From Erythrobacter sp. HL-111 (lineage in GTDB: Bacteria; Pseudomonadota; Alphaproteobacteria; Sphingomonadales; Sphingomonadaceae): a DNA stretch of 64,000 nucleotides. Position numbers and translations under genes: made by a program. This document shows, in pieces, positions 25,785 to 35,624 of the stretch (positions are counted from its first letter, which is position 1; every line of letters begins with the position of its first letter). The DNA is taken from the NCBI RefSeq assembly GCF_900105095.1, contig NZ_LT629743.1, positions 1,178,001-1,242,000 on the forward strand, given 5' to 3'. The notes under the pieces were generated by a model. It was not told where the DNA came from. It ran no database searches and worked only from the letters and a program-made list of their open reading frames with translations.

Positions 25785-26839
25785 GCGTCGTTCCAGCCGC
25801 CGCGGGCGATCGCCAGCCGCGCCGCCTTGGCATAGAGCGTCGGCAGCCCCGCCTCCTCCAGCCGGTCGAGCGGCCACCATTCCCCCGCGCCTTCCGGCTC
25901 CGCCTCGCCCCGCCTGACCGCCAGCGTCAGGTGCGCGTGCGTGAAGGTGTGGCGCACCGCGCCGAGCGGTTCCCATTCGCCCGCCACCGGAGCCTCGCCC
26001 GTCCCGTCGCTGCGCGCGGACCAGCCATCGTCCGGCAGGGCGCGCATCCCGCCGAGCATTCCCCTGCCCGGCCGGGTGACGAGCCAGACCTCGCGCCCCG
26101 CCCCGTTCGCACGTTCGATCCAGAAGGCGGTCCCGCGGCGCTCCGGTTTCGCCTTCTTCGCGGGCTTGACCGGCAGGCTCTCCGCGATGCCGGCCGCACG
26201 CGCCGCGCACGGGGGCGAAAGCGGGCAGAGGAGGCAGCGCGGGGCCTTCGTCGTGCAGACCCGGGAGCCTAGGTCCATCATCGCCTGGGCGAAATCGCCC
26301 GCGCGCGAGGCCGGCGTGATCGCCTCGGCGCAGTCGCGGATCGCCTTGCGTGCGCCGGGCAGCGGTTCGGCAATCGCGAACAGCCGCGCCACCACCCGTT
26401 CGACATTGGCGTCGACCACGACCGCGCGCCGTCCGAAGGCGATCGCGGCGATCGCAGCGGCGGTGTAGATGCCGAGGCCGGGCAGTTCGCGCAGTTCGGC
26501 CTCGGTCGCGGGAAACCCGCCGCGCGCGGCAACCTCGCGCGCGCATTTCACGAGGTTGCGGGCGCGCGAATAATAGCCGAGGCCCGCCCAGGCGGCCATG
26601 ACCTCCTCCTCGCCCGCCGCGGCGAGCGCCTCGACCGTCGGCCAGCGCTGGGTGAAGGCCTCGAAATAGGGCTTCACCGCGGCCACCGTCGTCTGCTGGA
26701 GCATGACCTCGGACAGCCACACCCGGTAGGGCCAGGCCGGGTCGTCCGGCATCGGCGCGCCGGGGGCCACGCGCCACGGCAGGGCGCGGGCGTTGCGGCC
26801 ATACCAATCCAGAAGCGCGTCGGAGATGCTGGCGGTCAC
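25781..26839 (-). CDS. mutY: A/G-specific adenine DNA glycosylase MutY
   Basis: Removes adenine mispaired with 8-oxoguanine in base-excision repair. It has a HhH-GPD fold with the catalytic Glu in WLSEVMLQQTTVAAV, the hairpin LPGLGIYTAAAIAAIAFG and catalytic Asp region VVDANVERVVARL. The [4Fe-4S] loop is C-X6-C-X2-C-X5-C in VCTTKAPRCLLCPLSPPC. The C-terminal Nudix-like 8-oxoG recognition domain follows residue 230. Divergent from dciA, with only 14 bp between the start codons as called. Confidence 0.95.
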   Translation of the reverse strand: MTASISDALLDWYGRNARALPWRVAPGAPMPDDPAWPYRVWLSEVMLQQTTVAAVKPYFEAFTQRWPTVEALAAAGEEEVMAAWAGLGYYSRARNLVKCAREVAARGGFPATEAELRELPGLGIYTAAAIAAIAFGRRAVVVDANVERVVARLFAIAEPLPGARKAIRDCAEAITPASRAGDFAQAMMDLGSRVCTTKAPRCLLCPLSPPCAARAAGIAESLPVKPAKKAKPERRGTAFWIERANGAGREVWLVTRPGRGMLGGMRALPDDGWSARSDGTGEAPVAGEWEPLGAVRHTFTHAHLTLAVRRGEAEPEGAGEWWPLDRLEEAGLPTLYAKAARLAIARGGWNDA

Positions 26840-26853
26840 GGCCCGCCTATGGC

Positions 26854-27600
26854 ATGGCTCGGCGCGTCATGGGAAGCGAGAGCGAAAAGCCGGAGCCAAA
26901 ACCGCCCTCAGGCAGCGAAGCGGCAGGGCGAAGGGAGTCCCCGCCCTCAGGCAGCGAAGCGACAGGGCGAAGGGACTCCCCGCCCTCAAGCAGCGAAGCG
27001 GTAGGGCGAAAGGACTCCCCGCCCTCAGGCAGCGAAACGGCAGGGCGGAAGAAACCCCCGCCCTCCAGCAGCGGAGCGAAAGGACGCAGGAAACCCACCC
27101 CCTACCAGCGCCCGCGCGGCGGCGGGGCGAAGTCGATCGGCGATCTCATGCCCGAGATCGGCCGCGCGGCCTTCCGCCGCTTCGGCTTCGTCCAGAGTTC
27201 GGTCGTCACCCGCTGGCACGAGATCGTCGGGCCTCAGCACGCCCGGGTCTGTAGCCCGGAAGCGATCCGTTTTCCCCCCGGCGAACGGGCCGAGGGCACG
27301 CTGCACCTCGTCGTCGCGCCCGCCCATGCCCCGCTGGTGCAGCAGGTCGTGCCCGAGATCGTGGAACGGGTGAACCGCTTCTTCGGCTACCGCGCGCTCG
27401 CCCGGGTGAAGCTGCGGCAGGGCGCGGTCAAGGCGCCTTCTGCCGACAGGCCCGCAAAACCGCCGCCATCGCTCAAGCCGATCCCGATGGAACTGGGAGA
27501 CAGCCTGCGCGACATCGGCGATCCCGAACTGCGCGCGGTGCTCGAATCGCTCGCGCGCAGCTTCGACGCGCAGGAGAACAAGAGGAAGGACGAAACGTGA
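26854..27600 (+). CDS. dciA: DciA-family (DUF721) replicative helicase loader with an N-terminal tandem-repeat extension
   Basis: DciA loads the DnaB helicase in bacteria lacking DnaC/DnaI. The DUF721 domain spans about residues 93-175 (SIGDLMPEIGRAAFRRFGF, VVTRWHEIVGP, LHLVVAPAHAPLVQQVVPEI). The first 80 residues are unusual: five 13-residue repeats of the type PPSGSEATGRRDS, encoded by the 39-bp tandem repeat. No ATG lies between the repeat and the domain except within LMPEIGR, so translation very likely runs through the repeat. Start at ATG 26854 or 26869; no clear ribosome binding site. Overlaps the next gene by 4 bp. Confidence 0.85.
   Translation: MARRVMGSESEKPEPKPPSGSEAAGRRESPPSGSEATGRRDSPPSSSEAVGRKDSPPSGSETAGRKKPPPSSSGAKGRRKPTPYQRPRGGGAKSIGDLMPEIGRAAFRRFGFVQSSVVTRWHEIVGPQHARVCSPEAIRFPPGERAEGTLHLVVAPAHAPLVQQVVPEIVERVNRFFGYRALARVKLRQGAVKAPSADRPAKPPPSLKPIPMELGDSLRDIGDPELRAVLESLARSFDAQENKRKDET
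26902..27096 (+). repeat. five-copy 39-bp tandem repeat inside dciA
   Basis: Units at 26902-26940, 26941-26979, 26980-27018, 27019-27057 and 27058-27096. Units 1-3 differ at few positions, unit 4 at more, and unit 5 is most degenerate. Each begins CCGCCCTC and contains AGCAGCGAAGCG or GGCAGCGAAGCG. The 39-bp length keeps frame and encodes a 13-residue Pro/Ser/Gly/Arg-rich, probably disordered repeat at the N-terminus of DciA. Confidence 0.93.
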
Positions 27601-28361
27601 GACGGATTCTTGCAGCGCTCGGCTCGGGGCTTGCCCTCATCGCCGCCCCGGCGGCGGCACAGGAAGAGGAGCTCGCCGATCCCGAGAGCGATTTCGTCGG
27701 TCCCGGGCCGGGAACAATGTGGCAGGGCGAGGTGACCGAGACCGAGCGCGGCCACCTGATCGGCAACCCCGAGGCCGAGACGCGGCTCGTCGAATTCATC
27801 AGCTACACCTGTCCCCATTGTGCCGATTTCGCGCGGGAAGGCGAGCCGGCGCTCGATCTCGCGCTCGTCGCGCCCGGGCGGATGGCGCTCGAAGTGCGCC
27901 CGGTCATCCGCAACTGGCTCGACCTGACGGTGAGCCTGCTCGCGCAGTGCGGCGATCCCGCGGGGTTCAAGGAGAGGCACCGCCTGTTCCTCTACAGCCA
28001 GGACGAATGGCTCGCCCGGGCGCTGAACGCGCCCCGGTCGCAGCAGGCCGGCTGGGCGCGGGCCGATGCGGCCGCCCGGCTGAGCGCGGCGCGCGCGCTC
28101 GATCTCGACGACAGGCTGGCGAACAGCGGGGCGAACGGGGGCCTGACCCTGCCCCAGATCGACGCCTGCCTGAAGGACGACGCGGCGGCGAAACGGCTCG
28201 CCGCCAACGCCGCAGCGGACAAGGCCGAACTCGGCGTTCCCGGCACGCCGAGCTTCGCCCTCGACGGCAAGCTGCTCGAAGGCGTGCATTCCTGGCCCGC
28301 CCTCAGCGCCGCGCTGATCGAGCGCGATGCGCGCGGAGCGGGCGGCGAGACCGGGGATTGA
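27597..28361 (+). CDS. exported DsbA-like thioredoxin-fold protein
   Basis: A 254-residue periplasmic thioredoxin-fold protein. The signal peptide is about residues 1-21 (ALIAAPAAAQ). The redox motif is CPHC in FISYTCPHCADFAREGE, and the cis-Pro loop is GVPGTPSFALDG. This is the DsbA/DsbG-like thioredoxin_4 group. The GTG start at 27597 overlaps the dciA stop and has AGAGGAAGGA upstream. It is the first of two adjacent homologues between dciA and smc. The partner reductase or oxidase is not in the window. Confidence 0.9.
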   Translation: MRRILAALGSGLALIAAPAAAQEEELADPESDFVGPGPGTMWQGEVTETERGHLIGNPEAETRLVEFISYTCPHCADFAREGEPALDLALVAPGRMALEVRPVIRNWLDLTVSLLAQCGDPAGFKERHRLFLYSQDEWLARALNAPRSQQAGWARADAAARLSAARALDLDDRLANSGANGGLTLPQIDACLKDDAAAKRLAANAAADKAELGVPGTPSFALDGKLLEGVHSWPALSAALIERDARGAGGETGD

Positions 28362-28474
28362 GCCGCTCCCTGCCCGCCCATGCCGACATATTTGTGCACA
28401 ACCGGCCTTGCCGCGGCTATTGAGCCGCCGACACGAGCCTGTAACCTCCCCCTGACCGAAGGACCCAGCCGACC

Positions 28475-29236
28475 ATGATCCCGACCCGTATCCGCCTCGC
28501 TCCCGCGCTCATCGCAGCCCCGCTCGTCCTCGCGCTCGCCGCCTGCGAGGGCGAGGAAGGCGACGTGGCGGAGGGCGCAACCGGCCCGATCGAGCCCGTC
28601 GCCGCGCCCGAAGGCACGTCGTGGACCGAGACCGTCACCGTTTCCGGGGAAGGCGGCGCGGTGCTGGGCAATCCCGACGCGCCGCTCAAGCTCGTCGAAT
28701 ACGCCTCGCACACGTGCGGGGCCTGCGCCGCCTTCGCGACCCAGGGCAAGCCGGAGCTCAAACGGGATTACATCGCCGCCGGGACGGTCAGCATCGAACA
28801 GCGCGAGGTGTTCCTCAACACCTTCGACGTGGTGCTCGCGCGGATGATCCAGTGTGGCCCGCCGGAACGGGTCCACGCGCTCTCGGACGAGGTCTGGACC
28901 AATCTCGGCCCGATCATGGGCGGGGTGCAGCAGAACCCCGAGGCGGTCCAGGCGGCGGGCGAACTGCCGATGGAGCAGCGTTTCGTGCGGATCGCCGAGG
29001 TCGCGGGCTTCCTCGATTTCTTCGCCGCGCGCGGGCTGTCGGCGGACGAGGCGCGGATGTGCCTTTCGGACACGGACGCGGTCGAGGCGATGGTGCGCGA
29101 GGCCGATAGGCTCGCCCAGGCGGACGAAATCACGGGCACGCCGACCTTCCTGCTCAACGGGCAGCGGGTCGATGGTCCGCAGTGGTCCGCGGTCGAATCG
29201 GCGCTGCAGGACGCCGGCGCGCGGCCGGCGGAGTAA
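28475..29236 (+). CDS. second DsbA-like thioredoxin-fold protein, probable lipoprotein
   Basis: A 253-residue homologue of the preceding protein. The signal ends LALAACEGE, with a lipobox-like A-A-C, so it may be lipid-anchored in the periplasm. The redox motif is CGAC (ASHTCGACAAFATQG) instead of CPHC, which usually shifts redox potential; the cis-Pro loop is ITGTPTFLLNGQ. It follows the first homologue by 113 bp and smc by 12 bp downstream. Tandem duplication followed by divergence is the likely origin. Confidence 0.9.
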   Translation: MIPTRIRLAPALIAAPLVLALAACEGEEGDVAEGATGPIEPVAAPEGTSWTETVTVSGEGGAVLGNPDAPLKLVEYASHTCGACAAFATQGKPELKRDYIAAGTVSIEQREVFLNTFDVVLARMIQCGPPERVHALSDEVWTNLGPIMGGVQQNPEAVQAAGELPMEQRFVRIAEVAGFLDFFAARGLSADEARMCLSDTDAVEAMVREADRLAQADEITGTPTFLLNGQRVDGPQWSAVESALQDAGARPAE

Positions 29237-29248
29237 GCGGACGCGGCG

Positions 29249-32200
29249 ATGGAGATCAGCCGGCTCAAGCTCAGCGGGTTCAAGAGCTTCGTCGAGCCGG
29301 CCGAACTGCGGATCGAGCCGGGCCTGACCGGGGTCGTCGGCCCCAATGGCTGCGGCAAGTCCAACCTGCTCGAGGCGATCCGCTGGGTCATGGGGGAAAA
29401 CAGCCCCAAGTCCATGCGGTCGGGCGGGATGGAGGACGTGATCTTCGCGGGAACCTCCACCAGGCCCCCGCGCGCCTTCGCCGAGGTCGTCCTGCACGCG
29501 ACCGACGATGAGGGCGAGGAACTCGTCGTCACCCGCCGGATCGAGCGCGGAGCGGGCAGCGCCTACCGCGTCAACGGGCGCGACGTGCGCGCGAAGGACG
29601 TCGCGCTGACCTTCGCCGATGCCGCGACCGGCGCGCATTCCCCCGCCCTCGTCAGCCAGGGCAAGATCGCGCAGGTGATCGCCGCCAAGCCCGCCGAACG
29701 CCGCGCCATGCTCGAAGAGGCGGCGGGGATCGCGGGATTGCACGTGCGGCGCAAGGATGCCGAGAGCAAGCTGCGCCAGACCGAGGCCAATCTCGCCCGG
29801 CTCGAAGACCTCATGGCCGGGCTAGACGCGCAGATGAATTCGCTGCGGCGACAGGCCAAACAGGCCGAGCGTTACAAGGCGCTGTCGGACGAGATCGCGA
29901 CCGCCGAGGCGCGGCTGCTGTTCGCGCGCTGGCGCGATGCGGCGCGCTCGGCGAAGGAGGCGCGCGCGGCGGCTGAGGGTGCGGAGAGCCGCGTGGCCGA
30001 AGCGCAGCGCGCAGTCGCCGAGGCGCAGAAGGACCAGGCGGCGGCGGCAAGGGCACTCGCCGCCGCGCGCGACGAACTCGCCGATCGCCGCGACGATGCG
30101 AGCGCGCACGGCCACCGCATGGCGGCGCTGTCGGAAAAGCTCGACGCGGCCGAGGCCCGGCTCGCCGACCTCACCCGCCAGCGCGAACGGCTCGAGGCGG
30201 ACCGGGAGGATGCCGACCGGCTGACCACCGACGCGGTCGAGGCGCTCGGCCGGCTGTCGCGCGAGCTCGACGCGAGCCGCGCCGCGGTCGCCGGGGCCGA
30301 GGCCGCGCGCCCCGAGATCGCGCGCCGCGCCGAGGAAGCCGAACGCGCCAGCCGGGCCGCCGAACTCGCGCTGGCGAAGGCGACCGCCGACCATGCCGGG
30401 GTCGAGGCCGAGTGGCGCGTTGCCGAAGCGGCGATCCAGCAGGCCGAAGCGCGGCTGTCCCGCCTGTTGGCCGAGCGCGACCGGCTCGAACGCACCCGCG
30501 CGCAGCTCGAAGGGGAGCAGGACACCGAGGCCGCGGCGATCGCCGCGCGCGAGGCGGCGGAAGAGGCCGCGGGCGAGGTCGCCCGGCTGCGCGGGCGGCT
30601 GGAGGCCGAACAGGCGCGCAAGGCCGACCTCCAATCCGCCCGCGACGACGCCTGTGCCGCGCTCGCCACCGCCCGGGCCGAACTCGCCGGGGTCGAGCGC
30701 GAATACACCGCCCTCGCCCGCGACCGCGATGCCCGGGAAAAGCGGGAGAAGGGCCGGACCGGCCTTCCCGCGGCGCTCGACCGGGTGAGCGTCGCCAAGG
30801 GCTATGAACGCGCGCTCGCCGCGGTGCTCGGGCGCGATGCGAAGGCGCCGCTCGGCGCGCCGGATGCGCGGGCCGAGGGTCGTTTCTGGGCCGGAAGCAA
30901 ACCGCCGCGCCCGGTGGCGGACAGCCTGCTCGCCCATGTCGCCGATTGCCCCGCCGAACTCACCGCCCGCCTCGCCCTAGTCCATGTGGCCGAGGAGGAC
31001 GACGGGCGCGACCTTGCCCCGGGCGAATGGCTGGTGACGACCGGCGGGCACCTCAGGCGCTGGGACGGCTTCCTCGCCCGCGGCGAAGGCTCGGCGGAAG
31101 CCGCCCGGCTCGAGGCGGCGAACCGGCTGGCGGACCTCGAAACCCGGCTTCCCGCGCTGCGCGCCGCCGCCGAGGAAGCCGCCGCGGGCGAAACCGCCGC
31201 GCGGGAGGAACTGGCCGCCCTCCAGACCACGCTCGTCGGGCTCGAACGCGAGCTTGCCGGAAGCGTCGAGACCGAACGGCAGGCCTGGCGCGCGCTCGAC
31301 GCGGCGGAGGCGGCGAAAGAGCGGATCGCCGCGCGCCTTGCCGAACTGGCGCAGAGCGAGGAGGACCTTTCCGAACAGCTTACAGCCGCGCAGGGCGAAC
31401 TCGAAACCGGGCGGGCGAAGCGCGCCGGGCTGCCCGCCCCCGACGCGGGCCGCGCCGCGCTCGAGGCGGCGCGGGCGAGGAACGAGGCAGCGCGCGCGGC
31501 GGTGCAGGCGACCCTTGCCGAACTTGCCGCGCACGACCAGTCGCTCGCCGTCGCGCGCGAACGGCTCGCGGCGCAGAAATCCGACCATGCGAGCTGGCAG
31601 ACACGCTCCACGGACGCGGCCCGGCGCATGGCGGAAGCGGCAGGCCGGCTCGAGGAGATCGAGCAGGAGCGCGCGGTCCATGCCGCCAGGCCCGCCGCCC
31701 TGATCGCCGAGATCGAGCAGGGCGAGATGCTGCGCGAGCGGCTGGCGAAGGGGCTTGCCGAGGCCGAGCAGGCGATGGAGCGCGCGCAGGATGCGATGGG
31801 CGATATCGAACGCGTGCTGGCCGAGGCGACCGAGACCCTGGCGCAGGCGCGCGAGGGGCGCGCGACCCTTGCCGCGCGGGCCGAGAACGAGGAAGCGCGC
31901 CGCAGCGAGATGGCGCGCATTTCGGGCGAGCGCTTCCAGTGCCCGCCGCCGCTGCTCGCCGACCGCTTCGGCTTCGAGGAGCACGGGGTCAGGCCCGCGA
32001 GCGAGGAATCCGAGGCGCTCGACCGGCTCGTCGCCCAGCGCGAGCGGATCGGCCCGGTCAATCTCGTCGCCGCGGAGGAACTCGCGCGGATCGAGCAGGA
32101 ACATGGCACCAGCGCGAGCGAGCAGGCCGAACTGGCCGAAGCGGTCGCCCGGCTGCGCGGGTCGATCGGCAATCTCAACCGCGAGGGCCGCGAACGCCTG

Positions 32201-32671
32201 CGGGCCGCGTTCGAGGAAGTGGACGGCCATTTCCGGGTCCTGTTCACGCGGCTGTTCCAGGGCGGGCAGGCGCATCTGGCGCTGGTCGATTCGGACGATC
32301 CGCTCGAAGCCGGGCTCGAAATCTACGCCCAGCCGCCGGGTAAAAGGCTGCAATCCCTTTCGCTGCTGTCGGGCGGCGAGCAGGCGCTGACCGCGACCGC
32401 GCTGATCTTCGCGCTGTTCCTGACCAACCCGGCGCCGATCTGCGTGCTGGACGAGGTCGACGCGCCGCTCGACGATGCCAATGTCGAACGCTTCTGCGAC
32501 CTGCTCGATTCGATGGTCCGCACGACCAGGACGCGCTACCTCATCGTCACCCACAACGCGGTCACGATGAGCCGGATGCACCGGTTGTTCGGCGTGACGA
32601 TGGCGGAAAAGGGAATCTCGCGCCTCGTCAGCGTCGATCTCGGCGAAGCGGAAATGATGGCGGCCGAATAG
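29249..32671 (+). CDS. smc: chromosome segregation ATPase SMC
   Basis: A 1140-residue SMC protein, the core of bacterial condensin with ScpA and ScpB. Walker A is GPNGCGKSNLLEAIRWVMGE near the N-terminus. Two long Ala/Glu/Arg-rich coiled coils (about residues 165-480 and 640-930) flank the hinge (about 500-620, GLPAALDRVSVAKGYERAL). The C-terminal head carries the signature LLSGGEQALTATALIFALFL and Walker B ICVLDEVDAPLDDANV. Very high alanine content, as in other sphingomonad SMCs. Length is normal. Confidence 0.96.
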   Translation: MEISRLKLSGFKSFVEPAELRIEPGLTGVVGPNGCGKSNLLEAIRWVMGENSPKSMRSGGMEDVIFAGTSTRPPRAFAEVVLHATDDEGEELVVTRRIERGAGSAYRVNGRDVRAKDVALTFADAATGAHSPALVSQGKIAQVIAAKPAERRAMLEEAAGIAGLHVRRKDAESKLRQTEANLARLEDLMAGLDAQMNSLRRQAKQAERYKALSDEIATAEARLLFARWRDAARSAKEARAAAEGAESRVAEAQRAVAEAQKDQAAAARALAAARDELADRRDDASAHGHRMAALSEKLDAAEARLADLTRQRERLEADREDADRLTTDAVEALGRLSRELDASRAAVAGAEAARPEIARRAEEAERASRAAELALAKATADHAGVEAEWRVAEAAIQQAEARLSRLLAERDRLERTRAQLEGEQDTEAAAIAAREAAEEAAGEVARLRGRLEAEQARKADLQSARDDACAALATARAELAGVEREYTALARDRDAREKREKGRTGLPAALDRVSVAKGYERALAAVLGRDAKAPLGAPDARAEGRFWAGSKPPRPVADSLLAHVADCPAELTARLALVHVAEEDDGRDLAPGEWLVTTGGHLRRWDGFLARGEGSAEAARLEAANRLADLETRLPALRAAAEEAAAGETAAREELAALQTTLVGLERELAGSVETERQAWRALDAAEAAKERIAARLAELAQSEEDLSEQLTAAQGELETGRAKRAGLPAPDAGRAALEAARARNEAARAAVQATLAELAAHDQSLAVARERLAAQKSDHASWQTRSTDAARRMAEAAGRLEEIEQERAVHAARPAALIAEIEQGEMLRERLAKGLAEAEQAMERAQDAMGDIERVLAEATETLAQAREGRATLAARAENEEARRSEMARISGERFQCPPPLLADRFGFEEHGVRPASEESEALDRLVAQRERIGPVNLVAAEELARIEQEHGTSASEQAELAEAVARLRGSIGNLNREGRERLRAAFEEVDGHFRVLFTRLFQGGQAHLALVDSDDPLEAGLEIYAQPPGKRLQSLSLLSGGEQALTATALIFALFLTNPAPICVLDEVDAPLDDANVERFCDLLDSMVRTTRTRYLIVTHNAVTMSRMHRLFGVTMAEKGISRLVSVDLGEAEMMAAE

Positions 32672-32674
32672 CGT

Positions 32675-33109
32675 TCAGGCTTCGAGCGCGCGGGCGAGCC
32701 GGGCGCGCACCCGCTTCAGCCCGGCGAGCGTTTCGGCCAGCCTGCGCGCGTCCTCTGCGGCGGATGCGCGGGCCTCCCCGTCCCCCTGCTCCGCCCCCGC
32801 CCGCCGGTCGCCCGACCGGCGATCGCCGCCGCGACGGCGGTCATGCTCGGACTTCGCGGAAGCGCGCAGCACCGCCTCGGCGCCCTTGAGGGTATAGCCT
32901 TCCTGGTTCACCAGCCGATCGATCGTTTCGACCAGCGCGACATCGCTCTGCCGGTAATAGCGCCGTCCGCCGCTGCGCTTGAGCGGTTTGAGGAGGCTGA
33001 ACTGCTGTTCCCAGTAGCGCAGTACGTGCGGCTTGATCCCGAGCGCCTCGGACACCTCGCCGATGGTGCGGAGCGCGCCTTCGTCCTTGCCGTCCTCGAA
33101 TTCGGCCAT
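32675..33109 (-). CDS. MerR-family transcriptional regulator
   Basis: A 144-residue regulator with an N-terminal MerR winged helix (RTIGEVSEALGIKPHVLRYW, then RRYYRQSDVALVETIDRLV) and a charged C-terminal helix without metal-binding Cys. It lies 5 bp downstream of ihfA and is convergent with smc (3-bp gap). The plsX-fabH-ihfA-merR order is conserved in many alphaproteobacteria, but the regulator's targets are not generally known. Start ATG 33109. Confidence 0.9.
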   Translation of the reverse strand: MAEFEDGKDEGALRTIGEVSEALGIKPHVLRYWEQQFSLLKPLKRSGGRRYYRQSDVALVETIDRLVNQEGYTLKGAEAVLRASAKSEHDRRRGGDRRSGDRRAGAEQGDGEARASAAEDARRLAETLAGLKRVRARLARALEA

Positions 33110-33114
33110 GCGGA

Positions 33115-33417
33115 TCAGGCGCCTTTCGCGATGCGTTCCTTGAGCAGCTGGCTCGCGCGGAAGGTCATCACCCGGCGCGGGGTGATCGGGACCTCGACCC
33201 CGGTCTTGGGATTGCGGCCGATCCGTTCGTTCTTGTCGCGCAGGACGAAGCTGCCGAAACCGGAGATCTTCACGTTCTCCCCGTCGGCCAGCGCATCGCA
33301 CATCTTTTCGAGGATCGCCTCCACCAGATCGAGCGATTCCGCCCGGCTGAGACCCATCTTGCGATTGATGGTCTCCGCCAGATCGGCGCGGGTGAGGGTG
33401 CCAACCGAACGCATCAT
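33115..33417 (-). CDS. ihfA: integration host factor subunit alpha
   Basis: A 100-residue DNA-bending HU/IHF-family protein. It starts [20 protein letters not shown] and contains the DNA-inserting arm signature [20 protein letters not shown] and [14 protein letters not shown]. Pairs with IhfB (not in the window). The start is one of two adjacent ATGs (33417 or 33414), with TAGGAG upstream. Located between fabH and merR. Confidence 0.94.
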   Translation of the reverse strand: MMRSVGTLTRADLAETINRKMGLSRAESLDLVEAILEKMCDALADGENVKISGFGSFVLRDKNERIGRNPKTGVEVPITPRRVMTFRASQLLKERIAKGA

Positions 33418-33535
33418 GCCGAAACTCCTACGCGGCGCGATCCCGGACAGGGTGCGATACTAGCCCATCGTGCGGATTTGGCAATCTCGCGCTGGGAGTG
33501 CCGGCACGCCGCCCGCAGGACGGGGTCTCGCGCCG

Positions 33536-34516
33536 CTAGAGCCGGACGAGGCTCGCCCCCCAGGTGAAGCCGCCGCCCATCGCCTCGAACATGACCAGAT
33601 CGCCCGGCCTGATCCGCCCGTCGCACCGTGCGGCATCGAAGGCGAGCGGGACCGAAGCGGCCGAAGTGTTGGCGTGGCGATCGACGGTGACGATCACCTT
33701 TTCCGCCGGAATGCCGAGCTTGCGCGCGGTCGCATCGAGGATCCGGGCATTGGCCTGGTGCGGCACGATCCAGTCGATCTCGGCGGCGCGGACCCCCGCC
33801 GCGTCGAGCACTTCGTTGAGCACCTCGGAAAGGTTCACCACCGCATGGCGGAACACCTCGCGGCCCTTCATCCTGAGATGGCCGACGGTCTGCGTGGTCG
33901 AGGGGCCGCCGTCGACATAGAGCAGATCGTGCTGCGCCCCGTCGGCGTGCAGCCGGGTCGCGAGCACGCCGGCCGCCGATTCGCCGGGCGCCGAATCGCC
34001 GGAAGTCGGCGCTTCGAGCACCACCGCCCCCGCCCCGTCGCCGAACAGGACGCAGGTGGTCCGGTCGTTCCAGTCGAGGATGCGGCTGAACGTCTCCGCC
34101 CCGATCACCAGCGCGCGCCTTCCCATCCCGGTCCGCAGCATCGAATCCGCGGTCGCGAGCGCGTAGAGAAAGCCCGAACACACCGCCGCCACGTCGAAGG
34201 CGATCCCGCCATTGCAGCCGAGCGCGTGCTGGACCTTGGTCGCGGTCGCGGGAAAGGTGTTGTCGGGGGTGGCGGTGGCGAGCACGATGAGGTCGATGTC
34301 GCGCGCGGCGAGCCCGCAATCGGCGAGCGCCGCACGCGCTGCCTCGGTCGCGAGGCTGGCCGTCGTCTCGCCCTCGCCCGCGATGTAGCGCTGGCGGATG
34401 CCGGTGCGTTCGACGATCCATTCGTCGCTGGTGTCGATCCGCGCGGCGAGTTCGCCATTGGTGACGACGCGCCGCGGCAGGGCCGAACCCGAACCGACCA
34501 GGCGCGATCCGGTCAC
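33536..34516 (-). CDS. fabH: beta-ketoacyl-ACP synthase III
   Basis: Initiates fatty acid synthesis by condensing acetyl-CoA with malonyl-ACP. The 326-residue thiolase-fold enzyme shows the full triad: Cys in [13 protein letters not shown], His in [11 protein letters not shown] and Asn in [13 protein letters not shown]. The GTG start at 34516 overlaps the plsX stop (GTGA), showing translational coupling. The end of the protein, [13 protein letters not shown], matches the family. Confidence 0.96.
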   Translation of the reverse strand: MTGSRLVGSGSALPRRVVTNGELAARIDTSDEWIVERTGIRQRYIAGEGETTASLATEAARAALADCGLAARDIDLIVLATATPDNTFPATATKVQHALGCNGGIAFDVAAVCSGFLYALATADSMLRTGMGRRALVIGAETFSRILDWNDRTTCVLFGDGAGAVVLEAPTSGDSAPGESAAGVLATRLHADGAQHDLLYVDGGPSTTQTVGHLRMKGREVFRHAVVNLSEVLNEVLDAAGVRAAEIDWIVPHQANARILDATARKLGIPAEKVIVTVDRHANTSAASVPLAFDAARCDGRIRPGDLVMFEAMGGGFTWGASLVRL

Positions 34517-35598
34517 GCCGCGGCCTCGTCCCGCCCGCCCGCGGTTCCGTTCTTGCGGAAGGCATCCTCGCCCATCTCGGCAAGGTCGCGGGCAATGCAT
34601 TCGGTGAGCTTGTTCTCGAGCAGGCGCGCGGCGACCGTCACCGCGTGGGCGACCCCGCCCGCGGTGGCGCTGCCGTGGCTCTTCACCACCACGCCGTTGA
34701 GGCCGAGGAAGACCGCGCCGTTGTGATTATTGGGGTCGAGGTGGTGCCTGAGCAGTTCGGTCGCGGGGCGCGAGACGAGAAAGCCGATCTTGGAACGCAG
34801 CGAGGAGGTGAAGGCCTGCTTCAGAAGGTCGGTGACGAAGCGCGCCGACCCCTCGATCGCCTTGAGCGCGATATTGCCGGAAAAGCCGTCCGTCACGACG
34901 ACATGGGTTTGGCCGCGGTTGATCTTGTCGCTTTCCACGAAGCCGTCGAATTCCAGCGCGAGTTCGCTGTCCGCGCGGGTTGTCGCGGCGGACAGGCGCG
35001 CGGCGGCATCGCGCAGCGCATCTGTGCCCTTGATCTCTTCCGTGCCGATGTTGAGCAGCCGCACCTTGGGCCGCTCGAACCCGTTGACGATACGCGAATA
35101 GGCCGCCCCCATCACCGCGAACTGGACGAGGTTGCGCGCATCGGCCTCGGTGTTGGCGCCGAGGTCGAGCATGACGACATCGTGTTCCTGCAGCGTCGGC
35201 AGCAGCGCGGCCAGGGCCGGACGGTCGATCCCGGGAAGCGTGCGCAGCGCGATCTTGCTCATCGCCATCAGCGCGCCGGTGTTGCCCGCGCTGACCGCGG
35301 CGCCCGCATCGCCCGATTTCACCGCGCCCACGGCAAGGCCCATGCTGGTGGTCTTGGCCCGGCGGATCGCACGGCTGGGCAGCTCGTCGCCGCCGACCAC
35401 GTCCTCGCAGTGAAGGATCTCGGAGGCGCCGGCCATGCCGGGATGGTTTTCGAGCGCCTGCCTGATCCGCGGCTCGTCCCCGACGAGGAGGAACTGGAAA
35501 TCCTCGTGCCGGCGACGGGCGATCGCGGCGCCTTCGACCATGACGCGCACGCCTTCGTCGCCGCCCATCGCGTCAACGGCGATACGCGGGAGGCTCAT
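34513..35598 (-). CDS. plsX: phosphate acyltransferase PlsX
   Basis: Converts acyl-ACP to acyl-phosphate for phosphatidate synthesis through PlsY; peripheral membrane enzyme. Motifs are [11 protein letters not shown] at the N-terminus, [14 protein letters not shown], and [18 protein letters not shown]. Start ATG 35598 ([14 protein letters not shown]) gives 361 residues, the family norm; the open frame extends upstream through rpmF but is not real there. Follows rpmF by 26 bp. Confidence 0.96.
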   Translation of the reverse strand: MSLPRIAVDAMGGDEGVRVMVEGAAIARRRHEDFQFLLVGDEPRIRQALENHPGMAGASEILHCEDVVGGDELPSRAIRRAKTTSMGLAVGAVKSGDAGAAVSAGNTGALMAMSKIALRTLPGIDRPALAALLPTLQEHDVVMLDLGANTEADARNLVQFAVMGAAYSRIVNGFERPKVRLLNIGTEEIKGTDALRDAAARLSAATTRADSELALEFDGFVESDKINRGQTHVVVTDGFSGNIALKAIEGSARFVTDLLKQAFTSSLRSKIGFLVSRPATELLRHHLDPNNHNGAVFLGLNGVVVKSHGSATAGGVAHAVTVAARLLENKLTECIARDLAEMGEDAFRKNGTAGGRDEAAA

Positions 35599-35624
35599 GC
35601 GCTTTTTTCCCTGTCCAAGAGGGG

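Noticed and set aside
26902..27096. CRISPR array
   Set aside because: The 39-bp units are directly adjacent with no spacers and lie in a coding frame.
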